Of a stretch of 12,759 nt of DNA, positions 7,584 through 11,867 are shown piece by piece; positions within the stretch are counted from its first letter, which is position 1, and each line of letters begins with the position of its first letter. Made by a program: the position numbers and the translations under genes. Source of the stretch: Nitrospiraceae bacterium (GTDB lineage Bacteria > Nitrospirota > Nitrospiria > Nitrospirales > Nitrospiraceae); the NCBI GenBank assembly GCA_011391455.1, contig JAABQN010000037.1, forward strand, positions 1 through 12,759, given 5' to 3'. The notes beneath the pieces were generated by a model. The model had not been told where the DNA came from. It saw only the letters and a program-made list of their open reading frames with translations, and ran no database searches.

Positions 7584-8069
7584 ATGCTGGCCGTCCGATT
7601 GGTGAAGCTTATTGAGAGTCACACCGAACAGCTTTCCCGCGAGCTCAGCGAGCAGGTTTGGAACTCTCCCCGGTGCAGTGATTTGCACAAAGTCCCGGCG
7701 ACCGAACTCCAAGCCCGCACCCGCGAGATCTACCGCAACCTGTGTGACTGGCTGCAGGACAAGACCGAGACCCAGGTGGAGCGGCGATACACCGAGCTAG
7801 GCGCGGCGCGAGCCCGGCAGGGCGTGGCCTACAGCCACGTCTACTGGGCCATCACCGCCACCAAGGAGCATGTGCGCGCCTTCGTCCAGCGCGAAGGTCT
7901 TTCCGAGAGCGCCATGGAACTACACGGGGAGCTGGAGCTGCTACACCTGCTCGGCCAGTTCTTCGATCACGCGCTGTACTACATCGCCGTGGGCTACGAA
8001 CGCGAGCGCGACCAGATAGGAGGGAGTCAAAGGAGGCGCAAAGGAGATGAGCAGAGTAAGTCCACGTAG
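7584..8069 (+). CDS. RsbRD N-terminal-like sensor-domain protein
   Basis: A 161-residue, helix-rich soluble protein. The order of blocks (KLIESHTEQLSRELSEQVW, then LQARTREIYRNLCDWL, then VERRYTELGAARARQGVAYS, then WAITATKEHVRAFV) resembles the RsbRD-type N-terminal domain. That domain is found in stressosome co-antagonists and at the N-terminus of some histidine kinases. Here it stands alone, followed only by a short basic tail (RRRKGDEQSKST). GAGGTG at 7575-7580 supports the ATG at 7584. Codons are noticeably richer in G and C than in the genes on either side (many CGC, CTG and GAG). As it follows the phosphorelay block, which has no sensor domain of its own, it could be an input or stress-related partner, but this is only suggested by position. 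Family assignment is moderate and made from memory of the pattern. Confidence 0.68.
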   Translation: MLAVRLVKLIESHTEQLSRELSEQVWNSPRCSDLHKVPATELQARTREIYRNLCDWLQDKTETQVERRYTELGAARARQGVAYSHVYWAITATKEHVRAFVQREGLSESAMELHGELELLHLLGQFFDHALYYIAVGYERERDQIGGSQRRRKGDEQSKST

Positions 8070-8096
8070 CGTCTCATAAGAGGGCATACCCCCTTC

Positions 8097-8117
8097 GAAT
8101 CCCCCGGTCGGGGGTTC
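8097..8117 (+). repeat. GC-rich hairpin with tRNA T-arm-like halves
   Basis: CCCCC (8101-8105) pairs with GGGGG (8110-8114) around GGTC, extended by GAA (8097-8099) with TTC (8115-8117) across a bulged T. The right half, GGTCGGGGGTTCAAC at 8106-8120, is identical over 15 nt to the variable loop and T arm of the tRNA-Ala gene at 9623-9698, in the opposite orientation. The left half, TTCGAATCCCCC, resembles the other half of a T arm. There is no T-tract, so it is a weak terminator candidate at best. Confidence 0.45.
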
Positions 8118-8182
8118 AACAACGGAAAAACAGCCAAAGGAGTTTATCCGGCGGCGTCAATAGAGGAGAGGCTTTCCCCCCT

Positions 8183-8257
8183 TCGCCAAGGCTTCGGGGG
8201 CAGCCTTCGTAAAGCTGGCTTGCCAGCCGAAGCTTTAGCGAAGGCTGGTGGAGGGCA
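8183..8257. repeat. Composite palindromic repeat, copy 1, carrying 12 nt of a tRNA-Ala 3' end
   Basis: The arms are TCGCCAAGGCTTCGG (8183-8197) and CCGAAGCTTTAGCGA (8227-8241), complementary except for two positions, with an inner palindrome GCTGGCTTGCCAGC at 8214-8227. The 36 bases at 8222-8257 are identical to 9599-9634. The last 12 of them, TGGTGGAGGGCA, equal the complement of the tRNA-Ala CCA end, discriminator and acceptor strand, although no tRNA is present here. Translated, this family gives the AFAKASAGKP peptide that appears in many spurious proteins in databases, so it is probably a dispersed repeat. Confidence 0.8.
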
Positions 8258-8457
8258 CCCGCTACCTGATTTATTTTGCCCCACGATTCGGGTGCCGTTG
8301 AGAGCGACGCAGGCTGACTCCAAGCGTGCCAACGCTAAGAGATAAGCCTGCCCACTACCGCGATTTTCTCATCCGCCACTCCCACGGCGGCACCAAATTT
8401 CACCGAACAACCAGGCTTCTTGAATGGGGCGAAACGAATCGCGTTCCTAGCTCTTTC

Positions 8458-9282
8458 CTAAGGTCTGGTGCCCGTGAAGGGGAATACATAGGGGTAAAAG
8501 GGGCTGACCCTCCTATGCAGCGCCAGAACGTAGATCTTGGTGGCGGTGGCATCAAAAAATGCCACCCCCGTAAATGTCCGCCCCAGTAAATTCGCATTGA
8601 TACACGCGTTCGAAGGTGTGAAGGAGATATTGTACACATTCCCTTGCGGCCGAGTGGACAAGGAGCCGTTAAAGTCGCACCCCAGTTCGATACCACTTGG
8701 GCTACTTTGATCTCCTACTGTCGTCGTCACGGTGATGGCACCTGAGGGATCGACCGTAATAGTGTGCGCGAAACCAAATACCGATCCTTCATAGGTGCCT
8801 GCGACGTTGGCGAAAACAGGGACCACATTATACTCAGGATCGAACGTGCTGGTGAATGTCCCTACTCCCCCCGGATACGTCACCGTCCCACTCAGATTCT
8901 GCTGCATCACATAGGGGGCCGTTAGGGTGACAGGATCAATTATCGTCAATAACTCGTTGTTGAAATCTAGCCCGTTCGACGAGGCGAAGGTGCCGTTTAG
9001 CGTGCTGCTGTCTCCTTGCAGCGCACCCGCCACGAGTGCGGGGTCAGCAACCGTAGAATACAGAAACCAGTAGGTACCATCGTCGAGAACGGCCCCCTTG
9101 ACGGTGCGTTGGCCGTTCAGGGGGGGGGGGTGAGTGAGCGTGCCGGTCCACAGGCCTTCGGCGGTGCCAGCAGGGACCACCGGGGTAGCACTGTCTCCAC
9201 CGCCACTACTACAGGCAGTCAGCACCAAGGTGAAGAGGAGACTGAACAGAACGCCACTACTCCACTTTCTTTGCATGTGCAT
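8458..9282 (-). CDS. Putative lipoprotein with a coding homopolymer tract
   Basis: A 274-residue protein with the lipobox L21-T22-A23-C24 followed by SSGGGDS, a flexible linker typical of surface or outer-membrane lipoproteins. The rest is rich in Thr, Gly, Val and Asn with alternating hydrophobic residues, so a beta-sandwich or beta-barrel-like fold is likely; I recognise no family. GGAGGT sits 4 nt upstream of the ATG at 9282; a second ATG at 9276 is possible. Codons 51-55 contain eleven consecutive C residues on the coding strand. Losing one C would give an immediate TGA after three prolines, and gaining one would give a stop about 26 codons later, so tract length decides expression. It is the only gene between the two copies of the palindromic repeat. 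Confidence 0.78.
   Translation of the reverse strand: MHMQRKWSSGVLFSLLFTLVLTACSSGGGDSATPVVPAGTAEGLWTGTLTHPPPLNGQRTVKGAVLDDGTYWFLYSTVADPALVAGALQGDSSTLNGTFASSNGLDFNNELLTIIDPVTLTAPYVMQQNLSGTVTYPGGVGTFTSTFDPEYNVVPVFANVAGTYEGSVFGFAHTITVDPSGAITVTTTVGDQSSPSGIELGCDFNGSLSTRPQGNVYNISFTPSNACINANLLGRTFTGVAFFDATATKIYVLALHRRVSPFYPYVFPFTGTRP
9120..9130. repeat. Homopolymer of 11 G (11 C in the coding strand)
   Basis: An uninterrupted G run from 9120 to 9130 lies within codons 51-55 of the lipoprotein gene (His-Pro-Pro-Pro-Leu). Such tracts slip during replication; both +1 and -1 changes end the protein early. A sequencing length error is the main alternative. Confidence 0.9.
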
Positions 9283-9314
9283 GATGACCTCCGATGGAAA
9301 TATGATGGTCTCCG

Positions 9315-9320
9315 ATAGTA
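9315..9320 (-). promoter_or_regulatory. Possible -10 element of the lipoprotein gene
   Basis: Read on the minus strand, TACTAT lies about 33 nt upstream of the ATG at 9282. The -35 region is poor (TCTCAG-like), as in promoters that need an activator. A tandem 14-bp repeat sits just upstream at 9356-9383. Confidence 0.3.
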
Positions 9321-9355
9321 ATGAGAGATTCACATGCCTGAGAGAAACCGTCTAT

Positions 9356-9383
9356 CCCTCATAAGGGGGCCCTCATAAGGGGG
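9356..9383. repeat. Tandem 14-bp repeat upstream of the lipoprotein gene
   Basis: CCCTCATAAGGGGG occurs twice, abutting, at 9356-9369 and 9370-9383. Each unit has partial dyad symmetry (CCCT with AGGG). Relative to the possible -10 at 9315-9320, it lies where an activator would bind. A related CTCATAAGAGGG is present at about 8073-8084. Confidence 0.55.
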
Positions 9384-9547
9384 AGGCTTAGCCCTTGGGG
9401 GGGACCAGCGTTGTAATTAACGGTTCAGTGCAAAGGGAAGCGACGGGAGGGGGGAACCGAGAAGGGTATCGGGGCCTCGCAGGGAGCTTATTGTAGGAAG
9501 GAACCGAAGAGAGGCGCAATAGGAGAAAGAAACACAGTCTGAGACCG
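9384..9547. other. Intergenic stretch without a gene
   Basis: Together with the elements listed separately, this belongs to the 340-base gap between the lipoprotein start and the tRNA 3' end. I see a run of seven G near 9405, a short inverted repeat CGGTTC (9421-9426) with GAACCG (9454-9459), and a purine-rich segment around 9430-9530. No promoter, terminator or coding frame is convincing. Confidence 0.4.
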
Positions 9548-9634
9548 TCGCTAAAGCTTCGGGGGGCAGCCTTCGCGAAAGCCTCGTCAGGCTGGCAAGC
9601 CAGCCGAAGCTTTAGCGAAGGCTGGTGGAGGGCA
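9548..9634. repeat. Composite palindromic repeat, copy 2, overlapping the tRNA-Ala 3' end
   Basis: TCGCTAAAGCTTCGG (9548-9562) and CCGAAGCTTTAGCGA (9604-9618) form a perfect 15-bp inverted repeat with a 41-nt loop. Inner elements are CAGCCTTCG with its complement CGAAGGCTG, and the palindrome GCTGGCAAGCCAGC. That palindrome's two central bases are inverted relative to copy 1 (AA here, TT there). The right end runs into the tRNA: 9623-9634 is both repeat and tRNA. Transcribed with the tRNA on the minus strand, the 15-bp stem is followed by a moderately T-rich stretch and could end or process the tRNA transcript (inference). Confidence 0.82.
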
Positions 9635-9698
9635 GGGGAGTTGAACCCCCGACCCCTACGTTGCGAACGTAGTGCTCTCCCAACTGAGCTAGCCCCCC
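9623..9698 (-). tRNA. tRNA-Ala (anticodon CGC), CCA encoded
   Basis: The minus strand folds into a complete cloverleaf of 73 nt plus encoded CCA. The acceptor GGGGGGC pairs with GCCCTCC, including a G3-U70 wobble, the main identity element of alanine tRNAs. The D arm is GCTC-AGTTGGGA-GAGC. The anticodon stem CTACG/CGTAG encloses TTCGCAA, so the anticodon is CGC and reads GCG. The variable loop is GGGTC and the T arm GGGGG-TTCAACT-CCCCT. The discriminator is A. The CCA and acceptor end lie inside the repeat at 9599-9634. Confidence 0.97.
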
Positions 9699-9713
9699 AC
9701 GCAGAAGCAGTTT

Positions 9714-9750
9714 TGAGTTCTCAGTTCTGAGTGCTGAGTCTCAGAACTCT
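9714..9750. repeat. Degenerate CTGAGT-type short repeat with inverted arms
   Basis: Several variants of GAGTTCT, CTGAGT and CTCAG follow each other. AGTTCTGAG (9723-9731) and CTCAGAACT (9740-9748) form a 9-bp inverted repeat with an 8-nt loop. Its translation gives the QHSELRTQN peptide seen in many spurious database proteins, so it is probably a low-complexity repeat rather than a gene. It lies 16 bases upstream of the tRNA 5' end. Confidence 0.6.
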
Positions 9751-9772
9751 GAAACATAGCGGAAACGTGAGC

Positions 9773-9830
9773 GGCAATTGTCGCAATCCGCGGAGATTCC
9801 CGGGGCGAAATTGCCGCGGATTTCGCCCCG
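9773..9830. repeat. Overlapping, mutually exclusive inverted repeats between purN and the tRNA
   Basis: Three stems compete for the same bases: CGGGGCGAAAT (9801-9811) with ATTTCGCCCCG (9820-9830), 11 bp; AATCCGCGG (9785-9793) with CCGCGGATT (9814-9822), 9 bp; and GGCAATT (9773-9779) with AATTGCC (9809-9815), 7 bp. A further ACGGGGA/TCCCCGT pair spans 9840-9866. No T-tract follows on the minus strand, so it is not a standard terminator for purN. Confidence 0.6.
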
Positions 9831-9928
9831 CGTAGAAGAACGGGGAGGAGATGCTCGCGTCCCCGTGAAGTCGCATTATACACAACCGGCTTCCCACTCT
9901 CCAGCAGGAAGCTCAATTTCCACGAACG

Positions 9929-10603
9929 TCACGATGGGCTGATGACAGCTTGCCCGTCCGGCTTTCCAGCCTCAATGAATACGCGTCGCCCTTCAACCCG
10001 TAACCGGCCCTCGGCGAAAAGTTGAACGGCTCGAGGATAGATCTTATGTTCTTGTTCGAGAATTCGAGCGGCCAGGGTGTCGGAAGTATCGTCATCGAGA
10101 ATTGGAACTGCCGCTTGGAGAATGATCGGCCCTTCATCGACGCCTTCGGTCACAAAGTGGACGGTACATCCGGCAAGTTTGCAGCCCCACTCGATCGCCT
10201 TCTTCTGCACATCCAACCCTGGAAAGGAGGGCAACAGGGACGGATGGATGTTCATCATGCGATTCGCAAAGGCCTCCACGAGGACCTTTGTCACGATCTT
10301 CATGTACCCGGCCAATAACACCAACTCCACATTGTGTCGTCGAAGCACATCGAGTAGCTCGCGATCGTAGGCCTCACGACTATCGGGTCTGCCTGCATAG
10401 GGTTTTGGGTCGACGAAGAGGCTGGAGAGTCCCTGTCGGCTGGCTCGTTCTAATGCCGGGGCATCTTTCTTATTGCTGATGACGGAGACGATCTTCGCCT
10501 GAACCGTTCCCGCTTCGATCGCGTCGATGACCGCCTGAAGATTCGATCCGCGCCCGGATGCCAACACGGCGACTCGCAGCGCCTCCGGCCGCTTAGTCGA
10601 CAT
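9929..10603 (-). CDS. purN: Phosphoribosylglycinamide formyltransferase
   Basis: A 224-residue cytosolic enzyme, slightly longer than the E. coli protein. It transfers a formyl group from 10-formyltetrahydrofolate to GAR, giving FGAR, the third step of de novo purine synthesis. Visible motifs are VLASGRGSNLQAVIDA (residues about 13-28, phosphate-binding loop), the catalytic segment NIHPSLLPSFPG with its Asn and His, and VTEGVDEGPII with the catalytic Asp. The ATG at 10603 overlaps the end of purM by 11 nt, with TGGAG just upstream inside purM, so translation is probably coupled. It is second in a purMN operon, an arrangement also found in E. coli. About 230 bases of structured non-coding sequence separate it from the tRNA gene on the same strand. 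Confidence 0.97.
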   Translation of the reverse strand: MSTKRPEALRVAVLASGRGSNLQAVIDAIEAGTVQAKIVSVISNKKDAPALERASRQGLSSLFVDPKPYAGRPDSREAYDRELLDVLRRHNVELVLLAGYMKIVTKVLVEAFANRMMNIHPSLLPSFPGLDVQKKAIEWGCKLAGCTVHFVTEGVDEGPIILQAAVPILDDDTSDTLAARILEQEHKIYPRAVQLFAEGRLRVEGRRVFIEAGKPDGQAVISPS

Positions 10604-11630
10604 ACTCCACCAATGGCACGTTGCCGGTCGATGACACGATGGTCCCGATTCGGCAGGCCGGATCGCCCAATGCCGTAGCGCGCGCCACGACAGCTTGGGC
10701 GGTTGACGCCGGCACCACGAGAATCAATCCAATTCCCATGTTGAAGACACGATACATCTCCTCACGCTCGACCTGTCCAAGCCGTGCAATCGCCTGGAAA
10801 ATAGGCGGCACGGACCAGGCGCTCCGCTGCACCTGTGCCCGCACGCCTGACGGAAACACTCGCGGGAGATTCTCGGTGATGCCGCCACCGGTGATATGGG
10901 CAATGCCCTTGATGGGAGACTCTTGGATCAATGTGAGAATCTGCTTGGCATAGATTCTGGTCGGAGTCAGCAAGACGTCTCCCAGAGGCTGATTGATCTC
11001 AGGCAAGCGACTGGTCATGCTGAGTTTTGCCTGATCCAACAAGACACGACGCGCCAGTGAATAGCCGTTGCTATGAAGACCGGTCGAAGCCAATCCAATG
11101 ATGGCATCGCCCGGCACGATGCTGCGGCCATCGATGATCTTGGGCCGATCCACCACTCCGACGGCAAACCCTGCAAGGTCATACTCGCCCTCCGCATAAA
11201 AGGAAGGCATCTCGGCAGTTTCTCCGCCGATCAAGGCGCAGCCGGCCTGGCGACAGCCCTCGGCAATCCCCTTAAGCACGGACTCAGCCTTGGGGACGGC
11301 AAGCTTTCCCGTTGCGAAGTAATCCAAGAAGAACAGCGGTTCGGCGCCGCTGACCACGATGTCGTTCACACACATGGCCACCAGATCGATCCCGACGGTA
11401 TCGTGACGATCCGTGAGGAAGGCGATTTTCAATTTCGTTCCGACCCCATCGGTGCCGGAGACCAGAACCGGTTCGGCATAGCGATGGGCCTGCAGCCGAA
11501 ACAACCCGCCGAACCCGCCAAGGTCCGTCAGGACTTCCGGCCGGAACGTGGATCGCACCAATGGCGAAATCCGGTCGACGAACTCGTCGCCCGCATCGAT
11601 ATCGACTCCGGCATCTCGATAGGTCGTCAT
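10593..11630 (-). CDS. purM: Phosphoribosylformylglycinamidine cyclo-ligase (AIR synthetase)
   Basis: A 345-residue cytosolic enzyme, the same length as E. coli PurM. It closes the imidazole ring: FGAM plus ATP gives AIR, the fifth step of purine synthesis. It begins TTYRDAGVDIDAGDEF as expected. It has the ATP-binding SGTDGVGTKLKIAF, then DLVAMCVNDI, and GGETAEMPSFY in the middle; the C-terminal half carries the glycine-rich HITGGGITENLPR. The ATG at 11630 is preferred to the one at 11642: it matches the family N-terminus, and a promoter-like pair has its -10 hexamer overlapping the upstream ATG. Neither start has a Shine-Dalgarno, so the message may be nearly leaderless. It overlaps purN by 11 nt. 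Confidence 0.97.
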   Translation of the reverse strand: MTTYRDAGVDIDAGDEFVDRISPLVRSTFRPEVLTDLGGFGGLFRLQAHRYAEPVLVSGTDGVGTKLKIAFLTDRHDTVGIDLVAMCVNDIVVSGAEPLFFLDYFATGKLAVPKAESVLKGIAEGCRQAGCALIGGETAEMPSFYAEGEYDLAGFAVGVVDRPKIIDGRSIVPGDAIIGLASTGLHSNGYSLARRVLLDQAKLSMTSRLPEINQPLGDVLLTPTRIYAKQILTLIQESPIKGIAHITGGGITENLPRVFPSGVRAQVQRSAWSVPPIFQAIARLGQVEREEMYRVFNMGIGLILVVPASTAQAVVARATALGDPACRIGTIVSSTGNVPLVEYVD

Positions 11631-11640
11631 AGGAGGGCGC

Positions 11641-11670
11641 ATCTTAGCGGAGGGCTGTTGCAGAGGTCAA
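11641..11670 (-). promoter_or_regulatory. Possible purMN promoter giving a near-leaderless transcript
   Basis: On the minus strand, TTGACC (11670-11665) and TAAGAT (11646-11641) are 18 bp apart. The expected start is near 11634, only about 4 nt before the ATG at 11630. This would explain why purM has no ribosome site. Confidence 0.4.
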
Positions 11671-11725
11671 CGCACAAGCACGAGGCTATTTAAGGGATGA
11701 CATTCGCCGAGGCGGGACTGCTTGT

Positions 11726-11748
11726 AAAAGGAGCCAGTGGTAGGCTCC
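11726..11748 (-). terminator. Terminator-like hairpin downstream of the sigma54 activator gene
   Basis: On the minus strand GGAGCC (11748-11743) pairs with GGCTCC (11735-11730) around a 7-nt loop and is followed by TTTT (11729-11726). The stem is short (6 bp), so strength is moderate. It would separate the activator gene from purMN. The same bases form a hairpin on the plus strand upstream of the long rod structure. Confidence 0.45.
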
Positions 11749-11763
11749 ACCTCCACCTGCTAA

Positions 11764-11861
11764 GGCGGGGCGGCTGGGATGGTCTCCACTGCGCGCATCG
11801 AGCGACCACCGTTTTATCGTGGGGGCTCTGCGAGCATAGAGACCATCCTAGCTGTCTCGCC
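11764..11861 (+). ncRNA. 98-nt rod-like hairpin, candidate structured RNA
   Basis: Bases 11764-11786 pair with 11839-11861 without interruption: 23 pairs, 19 Watson-Crick and 4 G-U in the plus sense (at 11768, 11770, 11772 and 11776). On the minus strand these four would be A-C mismatches. Inside, TGCGCGC (11790-11796) pairs with GCGAGCA (11830-11836) with one mismatch, then GAGC (11800-11803) with GCTC (11825-11828), then CCAC (11806-11809) with GTGG (11819-11822), closing a loop around GTTTTAT. It lies between the divergence-free ends of purM (5' end) and the activator gene (3' end). I do not see the conserved apical loop of SRP RNA or the large bubble of 6S RNA. No clear promoter or T-tract was found, so an inverted-repeat mobile remnant is the alternative. 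Confidence 0.5.
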
Positions 11862-11867
11862 ATCCCC

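Larger units (their letters stand above)
8070..8457. other. Gene-free stretch with palindrome and repeat copy 1
   Basis: 388 bases without a credible gene. It holds the GC-rich hairpin at 8097-8117 and the composite repeat at 8183-8257. From 8258 to 8457 I see only a small inverted repeat (CCGCC at about 8373 and GGCGG about 7 bases further on) and no promoter or terminator with a T-tract. Open frames crossing it are products of the repeat. Confidence 0.5.

Noticed and set aside
8091..8160. A tRNA gene or full tRNA pseudogene on the plus strand
   Set aside because: Only T-arm-like pieces are present, in permuted order; no acceptor, D or anticodon arm can be found around them.
8144..8332. Minus-strand frame encoding a PPPAFAKASAGKP peptide
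   Set aside because: It is the translation of palindromic repeat copy 1; no ribosome site or family apart from the known repeat-derived spurious proteins.
8326..8589. Plus-strand frame of 87 codons
   Set aside because: It runs antisense into the lipoprotein gene, which has a lipobox, a good ribosome site and much longer coding evidence.
9689..9916. Minus-strand frame of 75 codons ending in a QHSELRTQN-like peptide
   Set aside because: It crosses the stem-forming region and the CTGAGT-type short repeat and overlaps the tRNA 5' end; it looks like translated low-complexity sequence.
11764..11861. SRP 4.5S RNA or 6S RNA
   Set aside because: The conserved apical GGAA loop and flanking bases of SRP RNA are missing. 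The rod is too short and lacks the large central bubble of 6S RNA.
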